Source of the DNA: Inquilinus ginsengisoli_A
GTDB taxonomy: Bacteria; Pseudomonadota; Alphaproteobacteria; DSM-16000; Inquilinaceae
Assembly: GCF_031453975.1 (NCBI RefSeq)
Contig: NZ_JAVDPW010000007.1
Location: 248,001-312,000, forward strand
DNA length: 64,000 bases
Reading direction: 5' to 3'
The position numbers were made by a program, and so were the translations under genes. The notes below the pieces were generated by a model. It worked only from the letters and a program-made list of their open reading frames with translations, made no database searches and was not told where the DNA came from. This document shows positions 17,514 through 26,732 of the stretch, in pieces; within the stretch, counting starts at the first letter, position 1, and every line of letters begins with the position of its first letter.

Positions 17514-20040
17514 AGGGGCTCACTAAGTTTCTCCTATGCGCCTAGGGCTGGTTGTTTCCGGTCCGCGCCCTCCCAATCCCGAAGAATGACATATATTGAC
17601 GGTGCGGGTTTACGGGCGGACCGCTTGATGCCTATTCTGTCGGAATAGAGGGGGGACGAAATAAATGTCTACCAAATTCAGGAAGGCTTTTTTTGCATTT
17701 CCGAGTACTCCGAACGATCTTACGGCTCCAATCAAGGCAGCTGCCGAGGCCATAAAACGCTCCGATGATCATATATCAGTCCAAATTTGGCCTCAGATGG
17801 AGGTTTTCGGAGCTTCTATACCTGATGAGATAAAATCCGAAATACAGGAAGCGGATATTCTTATATGTGATATAACAAAACCTAATATGAATGTTTATTA
17901 TGAAGCAGGATTTGCCATTGGGCAAGGAAAAACGGTAGCGCCAGTTATAAATACTTCGTTCGCAAACGTAGTCTCTGAAATACAGCGAGATGGTCTTTTT
18001 GATAATATAGGATTTAAAACGTACGATAATTCTTTGCAGCTAACTCAAATTATGAGAAATTTGCCATCAACAAATTTGATTGATTTATATTCGAGGCCGG
18101 TGAATTTTCAGCAGCCATTATTCTTATTAGATTCTTATCGGAAAACCGATTTTAGAAATGCTATTGTTTCTGCCGTTAAAAGCTCCAGAGTATTTTATAG
18201 AAGCTTCGATCCTGCTGAGGTGCCGCGTTTCTCAACTGTCCCGATCATTGGAGAGGTCACCTCATCATCTGGAGTAATCATTCCGATATTGGCCGATCAC
18301 GTAGACGATGCGCAACGTCACAATCTACGAGCCGCATTTTTGTCTGGCCTGGCTTATGGTTTAGGACGACAGGCTCTTTTAATCCAACTGGAGCGGCAAG
18401 ACCAGGTTAACCCGGCTGACTATCGGGATTTTATCTTATCTGTCAGAAGTGAGGGAGATGTCACAGATTCGGTTATAGATTTTAGCAAGAATGCTTTATT
18501 AGCTACCCAATCAATTGGGAAAACTTATATACGTACTGATAAAAGTGCCCTTCAGCGACTCACCCTTGGTGCTTCCGCTGCGGAGAATGAATTTCGCACC
18601 CTGGAGGAGTATTTTGTAGAGACAGCAGAGTTTGGGAAAACTTTACGAGGGGAAATCAATATAGTTGCTGGGCGGAAAGGATCTGGGAAGACTGCCATAT
18701 TTTTTCGTGTGCGCGATAAATTGCGCCAAGATAAATCTTCAATAGTAACGGATCTTAAGCCTGAATCTCATCAGCTCAGCTTATTTCGAGAGGAGTTACT
18801 TAAATTAGTTGGCTCTGGTGTATTTGAACATACGTTGGCAGCTTTTTGGCAATTTGTGATGTTGACCGAGATACTATTTGCAATTAAGAAATATCACTCC
18901 GTAAGAGCCAGAAACGATAGCAAATCTCTCGCTATAACGCGTGAGATAGATGAGACAATCGCAAAGTTTGAATTCAATGATAGTGGTGATTTCACCTCCA
19001 GAATAAATAGGCTTGGAACTTTTATCCTTCTAGAGATAGAAAGAGCGACATCGAGAAGAGAAACTCTATCCCCCGAGAGATTGACAAATATAATATTTAA
19101 GGACGGGATATCACAAGTCAAATCTCTCGTGCAAAAACATACAGATGGTCATTCAAAAATTATTTTGCTTTTTGATAATATAGATAAAGGTTGGCCGGCT
19201 AGCGGAGTTGATGCTTTTGATATTAGATTGGTGAGGTTGCTAATAGAATCTCTTGATAAGATACGCCGAGATTTCGATGCGCATGGAAGAGAATTTTTTT
19301 CGGTTGTTTTTCTGCGCAATGATATTTATGAGCTTCTTGTAGAAGAAACTCCCGATCGAGGAAAATCTGGGCAAACTAGAATAGATTGGACCGATCGCGC
19401 AAAATTGAGACAGGTGATATTTAGAAGAATGCAATCTTCATTACGAGATAATAAGATAAGTTTCTCTGATATATGGGATAAATATTTTGAATCGACAGTA
19501 AAAAATCGAGACTCATTTGAATATTTTGTTGATCATTGCTTAATGAGGCCGCGATTTCTCATAAATATTATAGAAAACGCCATAGCGAACGCAATCAATA
19601 GAGGAAATTCAAAAGTAGTTGAAAATGACTGCATAGACGCTGTGCGCCAGCATTCATATTATCTCGTAAATGATTTTGGATACGAGATTCGAGACGTATC
19701 TGGACTGTCGGCTGATCTATTATATTCTCTGGTTGGAACCGAGAGAGTACTTAATAGAGATTCTGTAATAAAATACTTAAAGGATTTCGGACTTTTAGAC
19801 ATAGATCTAGATAATGCTTTTAGATTGTTGACATGGTATGGCGTCCTCGGGATTTTGACAAAAAGTGGTCAGGAAAAATACGTGTACGATTATGAGTATA
19901 ACATGAAACGCCTGGATGCTGAGATACGAGTACTGGGAGGAGAAGCGCAATACGTTATAAATCCAGCACTACATGTTGCTTTAGATGAATGAGTATCGGA
20001 TTTTATTGCATTTCTCAAACCGATCAATCCATGTGTAGGC
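17514..20040. other. AT-rich single-gene island
   Basis: Base composition changes abruptly just after 17514 and returns to high GC at about 20050. The insert carries one gene only, with no integrase, transposase or tRNA at its edges. Weak GCGCCTA direct repeats occur near 17535 and 20037; they are too short to call att sites. The 151 bp before the gene contain TTGACG (17596) and TATTCT (17633), but the spacing is wrong for one promoter. Confidence 0.75.
17665..19992 (+). CDS. Putative defence ATPase: TIR-like/deoxyribosyltransferase-like N-terminus plus P-loop (Sll1717-like) NTPase
   Basis: 775 residues, with GAGGGGGGACG before the ATG. Residues 5-100 form a Rossmann-like module: KAFFAFPS, an alternating helix-strand pattern, then ADILICDITKPNMNVYYEAG with Glu80 in the position of the catalytic Glu of nucleoside 2-deoxyribosyltransferase-like and TIR-like nucleotide hydrolases. 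Residues ~160-275 look like a second, degenerate copy (GVIIPILADHVDDAQRHNLR, then AAFLSGLAYGLGR). The ATPase follows: Walker A GRKGSGKT at 336-343 and Walker B KIILLFDNID with Asp504, then a helical C-terminal region. This ATPase type resembles what NCBI calls the Sll1717 family (from memory). Codon use is AT-rich, unlike every neighbour, pointing to recent acquisition. By analogy with STAND-type immune proteins, the ATPase may sense infection and switch on the N-terminal hydrolase; that is inference. Confidence 0.7.
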   Translation: MSTKFRKAFFAFPSTPNDLTAPIKAAAEAIKRSDDHISVQIWPQMEVFGASIPDEIKSEIQEADILICDITKPNMNVYYEAGFAIGQGKTVAPVINTSFANVVSEIQRDGLFDNIGFKTYDNSLQLTQIMRNLPSTNLIDLYSRPVNFQQPLFLLDSYRKTDFRNAIVSAVKSSRVFYRSFDPAEVPRFSTVPIIGEVTSSSGVIIPILADHVDDAQRHNLRAAFLSGLAYGLGRQALLIQLERQDQVNPADYRDFILSVRSEGDVTDSVIDFSKNALLATQSIGKTYIRTDKSALQRLTLGASAAENEFRTLEEYFVETAEFGKTLRGEINIVAGRKGSGKTAIFFRVRDKLRQDKSSIVTDLKPESHQLSLFREELLKLVGSGVFEHTLAAFWQFVMLTEILFAIKKYHSVRARNDSKSLAITREIDETIAKFEFNDSGDFTSRINRLGTFILLEIERATSRRETLSPERLTNIIFKDGISQVKSLVQKHTDGHSKIILLFDNIDKGWPASGVDAFDIRLVRLLIESLDKIRRDFDAHGREFFSVVFLRNDIYELLVEETPDRGKSGQTRIDWTDRAKLRQVIFRRMQSSLRDNKISFSDIWDKYFESTVKNRDSFEYFVDHCLMRPRFLINIIENAIANAINRGNSKVVENDCIDAVRQHSYYLVNDFGYEIRDVSGLSADLLYSLVGTERVLNRDSVIKYLKDFGLLDIDLDNAFRLLTWYGVLGILTKSGQEKYVYDYEYNMKRLDAEIRVLGGEAQYVINPALHVALDE

Positions 20041-20062
20041 GCCTAAGCGATGTGGTCCGGCC

Positions 20063-21235
20063 TTAGCTCTCCACCCCCACCCACCGCCGCTCCGCCGCCG
20101 ACCGGCCGATCGCCTCGCTCACCCGCTCCAGCGCCGCGGCTGCGGCAAAATCGGGATAGGCGGCCGGGCCGCCGGCGATGGCGTCCAGCAACTGCGCCAC
20201 CTCGATCACCTTGAGGTCGTTGAAGCCCAGGCCGTGGCCGGCCGCCGGGCTGAAGGCGCCGTAATGCGGGTGGGCCGGGCCGGTCAGCACCGTGCGGAAG
20301 CCGTTGCGGTCGCCCGGGGCCAGCGCGCGGTCGTAGAGCTGCAGCTCGTTCATCCGCTCCTGGTCGAACAGGATGGCGCCCTCGGTGCCGAACACCTCGA
20401 AGGCCAGGTGGTTCTTGCGGCCCCAGGCGACGCGGCTGGTCGCCACCGTGCCCATGGTGCCGTCGGCGAAGCGCAGCAGCGCGTGGGTCTGGTCCTCGTT
20501 CTCCACCGTTGCGGTGCCCGATGTGGTGGCGGCGGCGCCGTCGCGGCGCTCGCGGCCCTCGCCGGCGGCGGGCAGCGGGCGTTCGGCGATCACCGTCTTC
20601 TGGTCGGCCGAGACCTCGGCCACCGGGCCCACCAGGTGCAGCGCCACGCTGAGGATGTGCGAGCCGATGTCGCCCAGGGCACCGCTGCCCGCCTGGTCGC
20701 GCCGGCAGCGCCACGACATCGGCACGGCGGGGTCGGCCATGTAGTCCTCGTCGCTGACGCCGCGGAAATAGGTGACGCGGCCGATGGCGCTGTCGCGGAT
20801 CAGCTGCGCCGCGAAGGCCACCGCCGGGCTGCGCAGGTAGTTGTAGCCGACCATGGTATGGACACCCGCCTGGGCGGCGGCCGCGGCCATCTCGGCGGCG
20901 TCGGCGGCGTTCAGGGCCAGCGGCTTCTCGCAATAGACATGCTTGCCGGCCTGCAGCGCCGCCAGCGCCATCGGCTTGTGCAGCAGGTTGGGCGAGGTGA
21001 TGGCGACCAGGTCGATCTTGGGGTCGGCCAGCAGGTCCTGCCAGTCGCCGGTGGCGCGGGCGAAGCCGAAGCGGTCGGCGGCGCGCCGGGCGGCGCCGGC
21101 GTCGATGTCGGCCACCGCCTCCAGCCGCGCGCCGAGCCGGGTGCGGAACACGGCGGGCGCGGCGCGGAAGGCCAGCGCGTGGCATTCGCCCATGAAGCCG
21201 GTGCCGATCAGCCCGACGCCGATGCTGGTGGTCAT
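20063..21235 (-). CDS. Gfo/Idh/MocA family NAD(P)-dependent dehydrogenase
   Basis: 390 residues. The N-terminal Rossmann fold has VGLIGTGFMGECHALAF. The conserved EKP motif is HVYCEKPLALN (about residue 100), and the C-terminal catalytic region includes LGDIGSHILSVALHLVG with the usual His. These enzymes oxidise sugars or inositols at a ring hydroxyl. Its position at the end of a sugar ABC operon suggests it acts on the imported sugar or polyol. Repeat C separates it from the ATPase gene. Confidence 0.9.
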   Translation of the reverse strand: MTTSIGVGLIGTGFMGECHALAFRAAPAVFRTRLGARLEAVADIDAGAARRAADRFGFARATGDWQDLLADPKIDLVAITSPNLLHKPMALAALQAGKHVYCEKPLALNAADAAEMAAAAAQAGVHTMVGYNYLRSPAVAFAAQLIRDSAIGRVTYFRGVSDEDYMADPAVPMSWRCRRDQAGSGALGDIGSHILSVALHLVGPVAEVSADQKTVIAERPLPAAGEGRERRDGAAATTSGTATVENEDQTHALLRFADGTMGTVATSRVAWGRKNHLAFEVFGTEGAILFDQERMNELQLYDRALAPGDRNGFRTVLTGPAHPHYGAFSPAAGHGLGFNDLKVIEVAQLLDAIAGGPAAYPDFAAAAALERVSEAIGRSAAERRWVGVES

Positions 21236-21260
21236 GTCAGACCCTTGTCCGGTTTTTCTG

Positions 21261-21383
21261 GTCCCCCCTCCCCCTGCGGGAGGGGGTAGGGGGAGGGGGT
21301 TGTCGATGCGGGGAGCAGGGGCGGCATCCCTCTGGCGGCGCCGCCCCCTCCCCCTAGCCCCCTCCCCCTGCGGGAGGGGGGAC
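21261..21383. repeat. GC-rich palindromic repeat pair (BIME-like), copy C
   Basis: It begins GTCCCCCCTCCCC and ends GGAGGGGGGAC, two hairpin arms in inverted order. The spacer opens GGGGTTGTCGATGCGGGG, shared with copy D but not with A/B. It lies between the ABC ATPase and dehydrogenase genes. Confidence 0.85.
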
Positions 21384-21415
21384 TCAGGAATTGAGGGTCG
21401 GGGGACCCGACAGGC

Positions 21416-22221
<806 letters not shown>

Positions 22222-22225
<4 letters not shown>

Positions 22226-23364
22226 GAGCGGCCTCCCGTCGCCTTGCGGCGGATGTAGTTGTTGACGATCACGGCCAGCAGAAGCATGGCGCCGAGGAAC
22301 ACCTTGAACCAGTCGGTGTTCACGCCGGAATAGAAGATGCCCATCTGCACCACGCCGAAGATCAGCGCGCCGAAGGCGGCGCCGATCACCGAGCCGTAGC
22401 CGCCGGTCAGGAGCGTGCCGCCGATCACCGCGGCGATGATGGCCTCGAACTCCTTCAGCAGGCCGCGGTCGGCGGCGGCGGAGCCGAATTCCATCACCTG
22501 GCAGGCGGCGAAGACGGTGGCGCAGAAGGCGGTGCCCATGAACAGCAGGATCTTCACCCGGGCGACGGGCACGCCCATGTTGCGCGCGGCCACCTGGTCG
22601 CCGCCGACCGCGAAGATCCAGTTGCCGAAGCGGGTGCGCAGCAGGATCCAGGCGCCGAACAGGGTCAGCGCCGCCCACCACACCACCAGCACCGGCAGGC
22701 CGGGCACCAGCGGGCTGCCGTCGGGGAAGGTCTCGATCAGCCCCTGGCTGCCCATCCAGCGGAACAGCCCGTCCAGCACGGTGCCGCTGAACAGCGGCGC
22801 CAGCCAGTCGGCGGCCGCCGGGTCCTTGACGCCGCCGACGATGGTGCGGTTGGTGAACAGGATCGACAGCGCGATGGTCATGCCGCGCAGGATGAACAGG
22901 AAGGCCAGGCTGACGATGAAGCTGGGCAGGCCGGTGCGCACCACCAGCCAGCCGTTGAAGGCGCCGATCGCCAGGGCGCCGCTGAAGGCGAAGACCAGCG
23001 ACAGCCAGACCGGCCAGCCGAAGAACACGGTCGGGATGGCGATCATCATGCCGGCGAAGCCGATCATCGAGCCGATCGACAGGTCGAACTCGCCGGCGAT
23101 CATCAAGAGGCTGGCGCCGACCGCGAGGATGCCGAGCTGGGCCGAGACCACCAGCCAGTTCGAGATGCCGTCGGCGCTGAACATGCCGGAGCTGCCGGCG
23201 GTGATGCCGAAGAACACGAACACCAGCACGGTGCCGGCCATGGCGCCGAGCTCGGGGCGGGACAGCAGGCGCGACAGCAGCGAGACCGAGCGCACCCGCT
23301 CGTCGCCGGCGGGCAGGGGGGACCGGCCTTGCGGCATCCTGGCGTCAGTCTGGATCGAGGTCAT
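22222..23364 (-). CDS. Sugar ABC transporter permease (CUT2, BPD_transp_2 type)
   Basis: 380 residues with about ten membrane segments. The family signature GEFDLSIGSMIGFAGMMIA (GxxDLSVG) is near residue 110, and the late EAIIAAVIGGTLLTGGYGSVIGAAFGALIFG is typical of RbsC/FrcC/XylH permeases. It pairs with the neighbouring ATPase and binding protein. The first ~40 residues are cytoplasmic and Arg-rich. Confidence 0.93.
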
Positions 23365-23420
23365 GGCGTCTTCCGGGCTGTGGAAGAGGAGAGGGGCGGG
23401 GGCAGGGCCGCCTCAGATCA

Positions 23421-23546
23421 GTCCCCCCTCCCCCTGCGGGAGGGGGGTAGGGGGAGGGGGTTGTCGATGCGGGGTACCGCTCCCGCCGAGATTGCTCGAC
23501 CGGCGCGACCCCCTCCCCCTGCCCCCTCCCGCGAGGGGAGGGGGAG
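23421..23546. repeat. GC-rich palindromic repeat pair (BIME-like), copy D
   Basis: Same architecture and same TTGTCGATGCGGGG spacer start as copy C. It sits between the binding-protein gene and the permease gene, a place where REP elements can stabilise the upstream message. Confidence 0.85.
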
Positions 23547-23569
23547 GTCTTTAGAAAACGCCGGTTCGC

Positions 23570-24517
23570 TTACCGGTATTCGCCGGCCAGCTTCTCGACC
23601 AGGGCCAGGTTGTCCTTGGTGATGAAGCCGGGGCCGGAGTTGATGTTGTTGCTGGGGATCACGCCGTAGCGGACGTAGTTGGTCAGCAGCACCACCGGCA
23701 GGTAGCCCTGCAGGTAGGGCTGCTGGTCGATGGCGAAGGTCACCGTGCCGTCCTTGATGCCGGCGGCGATCGCCGGGCTCAGGTCGAAGGTGGCGAAGAA
23801 CATCTTGCCGGCCTGCTTGTTGGCCTGCAGCACGGCGATGGTCGGCTCGGCCGAATTCGGCCCGAGGGTCAGGATGCCGTTGGTATCAGGGTGGGCGCGC
23901 AGGAAGGCCGAGACCTTGGTCTGGACCTCGCTCGGGTCCATGCCCGAATCGACCATCTGGTCGCCCAGCTTGACGCCCAGCGCGTCGGCGAAGCCCTGGC
24001 AGCGCTCCACCGAGGCCGGGTTGGTGATGTAGTGGTTGACGCACAGGAACTTGGTCACCCCGGCGGCCTTGGCCTTCTCGCCGGCGCCCTTGCCGGCGTC
24101 GTATTCCGGCTGGCCGATATGCATCAGGGCGCCGAGCTGCTTGCTCTGCTCCGCCGTGCCGGAATTGATGGTGATGACCGGGATGCCCTTCTTCACCGCA
24201 TCGGTGATCGGGCCCTTCAGCACGTCGAAATCGGCGATGGTGATGATGATGCCGTCGGGCTTCGACGCGGTGGCCTGCTGCACGATGCGGGCCATGTCGG
24301 CGAGGTCGCCGGTCGACGGGTTCTGGTAGTCGACCGTGGTGCCGGTCTGCTTGCCGGCGTCGCGGATCGCCGTCTTGATGGTGTTCCACCAGCTGTCGGA
24401 ATCGGGCGCGTGGCTGATCAGCACGAAGCGCTCATTGGCCGCCTGCGCCGCGGGTGCGGCAAGGCCCAGCACCATGGCGGCGCCCATCGCGGCACCGCAG
24501 AGCAATTTATGAAGCAT
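23570..24517 (-). CDS. Periplasmic sugar-binding protein of the ABC transporter
   Basis: 315 residues with a signal peptide (AAMGAAMVLGLAAPAAQA). It is a type I periplasmic fold of the ribose/galactose-binding group: RFVLISHAPDSDSWWNTIK at the start of the mature protein, DGIIITIADFDVLKGPI, and IPVITINSGTAEQSKQLG. It delivers substrate to the CUT2 permease. The full group is binding protein, permease, ATPase, dehydrogenase, all minus strand. Pentose, fructose or inositol are possible cargoes; the sequence does not settle which. Confidence 0.92.
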   Translation of the reverse strand: MLHKLLCGAAMGAAMVLGLAAPAAQAANERFVLISHAPDSDSWWNTIKTAIRDAGKQTGTTVDYQNPSTGDLADMARIVQQATASKPDGIIITIADFDVLKGPITDAVKKGIPVITINSGTAEQSKQLGALMHIGQPEYDAGKGAGEKAKAAGVTKFLCVNHYITNPASVERCQGFADALGVKLGDQMVDSGMDPSEVQTKVSAFLRAHPDTNGILTLGPNSAEPTIAVLQANKQAGKMFFATFDLSPAIAAGIKDGTVTFAIDQQPYLQGYLPVVLLTNYVRYGVIPSNNINSGPGFITKDNLALVEKLAGEYR

Positions 24518-24782
24518 CTGGTGTCCTCCCTAGGATTCGTCGCCCGATTCTCGAGGCCGGGATGCGGCATGCGCCGGGCCTGGCACCGGTGTCGGTTGAT
24601 CGCCGGAATTGAACAGGATTTTTAGAACGAAGGCAATTCAGAATTTCTGTTCTATTTTCGATCCGGCCGTTTCAACCCGCCGGAACGCCAGATCATGCCG
24701 CCATCGCCGCAAGCGCCGCAACAAAGCGCCCCGCTGCTGTGCTAGACCGGAGGCCTTCGGAAGCTCAACGCAGGTCGCGCCG

Positions 24783-25433
24783 ATGCTCTCGCTGATCCTC
24801 GCCGCATTGTTCTGGGTGGTCCTGCATCTCGGGGCGGCCGGTCCGCTGCGCCCGGCGCTGGTGGCGCGGCTGGGCGAGGGCGGCTATCGCGGCCTGTTCG
24901 CAGGCCTCAGCGCCGTCGGCCTCATCTGGCTGGTCCTGGCCTATCGCGGCGCGCCCTATGTCGCGCTGTGGCCGCCAGCGCCCTTCGCCGTGGCGGCGGT
25001 GCTGGTCTTCGCAGGATTCCTGCTGCTGGCCTACAGCCTCGGGCCCACCAACCCGACCCAGGTGGCGTCCGAGCGGCTGGGGCAGGGCGGGCTGCAGGTC
25101 GCCGGCATCACCCGCATCACCCGCCACCCGATGCTGTGGGCCTTCACCCTGTGGGCGCTGGCGCATCTGCTGGTCAACGGCCATGTGGCGGGGCTGCTGC
25201 TGTTCGGCGCCATCCTGGTGACCGCGCTGAACGGCATGGTCTCGATCGACCGCAAGCGGGCGGCCAGCCTGGGCGCCGCCTGGGACGACTTTGCCCGCCG
25301 CACCTCGCGCCTGCCCTTCGCCGCCATCCTGGCCGGGCGCGGCGAGCTGCATCCGGGCGAGCTGGCGTCCTGGCGCCTCGGCCTGGGCGTCGCGCTGTTC
25401 GTCGCCGCGCTGTGGCTACACGGCTTCCTTTAG
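24783..25433 (+). CDS. NnrU family membrane protein
   Basis: 216 residues from ATG 24783; the longer open frame upstream is Arg/Cys-rich and not protein-like. Six hydrophobic segments are present. The NnrU/isoprenylcysteine-methyltransferase-like motif GITRITRHPMLWAFTLWALAHL lies at about residues 105-130. Members occur near denitrification genes or zeta-carotene isomerase relatives (15-cis-zeta-carotene isomerase, Z-ISO). No denitrification gene is visible here, so the function is open. Confidence 0.88.
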   Translation: MLSLILAALFWVVLHLGAAGPLRPALVARLGEGGYRGLFAGLSAVGLIWLVLAYRGAPYVALWPPAPFAVAAVLVFAGFLLLAYSLGPTNPTQVASERLGQGGLQVAGITRITRHPMLWAFTLWALAHLLVNGHVAGLLLFGAILVTALNGMVSIDRKRAASLGAAWDDFARRTSRLPFAAILAGRGELHPGELASWRLGLGVALFVAALWLHGFL

Positions 25434-25448
25434 GAGAGTCGCGTTGGT

Positions 25449-26666
25449 TCAGCCGATCACGTCCCGCAGCGCCTCGACCACCCGCTCGACGTCGCCGTCC
25501 TGCATGCCGGGGAACAGCGGCAGCGACAGGCAGCGGTCGTAGAAGCCGGTGGCGCCGGGCAGGCCCTGGCGGCCGTACTGGTCCTCGTAGTAGGGCTGGC
25601 GCTGCACCGGGATGTAATGCACCTGGGTGCCGATGCCCTTGGCGGCCAGTGCCTTGACCACCTGGCCGCGGGTCTGGCCGATCTGAGCGAAATCGACCAG
25701 CACCTCGTAGAGATGCAGCACCGGGTTGCAGCCCGGTGCCTTGGCGATCGGCCGCACCACGGGGGCCAGCGGCGCCAGCACCTCGTCGTAGCGGGCGGCC
25801 AGCGCCCGGCGCCGCGCCTTGAACCAGTCCAGCTTGCGCAGCTGGCTGATGCCCAGCGCCGCCTGGATGTCGGTCAGGCGGTAGTTGAAGCCCAGCGCCT
25901 GCATCTCGTAGTACCAGGGGTTCACCCCGGCCTGGGCCTGGTCGACCGCCATCTCGGTGTTGACGAAGGCGTCGGGGTCGCGGGTCAGGCCGTGCGAGCG
26001 CAGCTGGGCCAGCTTCTTCTGCAGCTCCGGCTTGGACGAGGTGATCATGCCGCCTTCGCCCAGCGCGATGGTCTTGACCGGATGGAAGGAGAAGCAGGCG
26101 AGGTCGGAGTCGCGGCAGGTGCCGACCTGGGTCCAGCCTTCCGGCGTCTGGTATTCGGTGCCCAGCGCGTGGCAGGCATCCTCGATGACATAGGCGTCGT
26201 GGCTGCGGGCGATCTCGGCGATCGGCGCCAGCGGCACGGTCTGGCCGGCGAGGTGGACCGGCAGCACGGCGCGCAGCCGCCCCTCCGGAAACCGCTCCGG
26301 GATCCGGGCGATCGCCGCTTCCAGGTCCTGCGGCCGCATCAGCCCGGTCTCGGGGTCGACATCGGAGAACACGACGTCGGCACCGACGAAGCGGGCGCAG
26401 TTGGCGGTGGCCACGAAGGTCACCGCCGGCACGACGCAGACGTCGCCGGGCCCGAGGTCGAGCGCCAGCGCCGCCAGGTGCAGCGCCGCGGTGCCGTTGG
26501 AGCAGGCGGCCGCGAAGGTCGAACCGGTCGCGGCGCAGAAGGCGCGCTCGAACTCGCCGACCGTCGGGCCGGTGGTCAGGTAATCCGCCTGCAACGCCTG
26601 GACGACGGCATCGATGTCGTCCTGGTCGATGAATTGGCGGCCATAGGGCAGGAACGTCACGGCCAT
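25449..26666 (-). CDS. pseC: UDP-4-amino-4,6-dideoxy-N-acetyl-beta-L-altrosamine transaminase (PseC-like)
   Basis: 405 residues of the DegT/DnrJ/EryC1/StrS aminotransferase family. The PLP lysine is in ACFSFHPVKTIALGEGG (about residue 195). Other motifs are CSNGTAALHLAALAL (cofactor phosphate site) and FNYRLTDIQAALGISQL. It takes the 4-keto sugar made by PseB and adds an amino group, step two of pseudaminic acid synthesis. It directly follows pseB (66 bp), which supports the specific assignment over other sugar aminotransferases. Confidence 0.88.
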   Translation of the reverse strand: MAVTFLPYGRQFIDQDDIDAVVQALQADYLTTGPTVGEFERAFCAATGSTFAAACSNGTAALHLAALALDLGPGDVCVVPAVTFVATANCARFVGADVVFSDVDPETGLMRPQDLEAAIARIPERFPEGRLRAVLPVHLAGQTVPLAPIAEIARSHDAYVIEDACHALGTEYQTPEGWTQVGTCRDSDLACFSFHPVKTIALGEGGMITSSKPELQKKLAQLRSHGLTRDPDAFVNTEMAVDQAQAGVNPWYYEMQALGFNYRLTDIQAALGISQLRKLDWFKARRRALAARYDEVLAPLAPVVRPIAKAPGCNPVLHLYEVLVDFAQIGQTRGQVVKALAAKGIGTQVHYIPVQRQPYYEDQYGRQGLPGATGFYDRCLSLPLFPGMQDGDVERVVEALRDVIG

Positions 26667-26732
26667 CGCCTCCGAACCGCGCAGACTCTCAAGACGGGTT
26701 GAAACACCGGGGGAACGGCCGGGGCCGTTCGG

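Noticed and set aside
17596..17638. TTGACG and TATTCT as the promoter of the island gene
   Set aside because: The spacing is 31 bp, far from the 16-18 bp needed.
17535..20045. GCGCCTA direct repeats at the edges of the AT-rich island as att sites
   Set aside because: Seven bases is too short, there is no integrase and no tRNA at either end.
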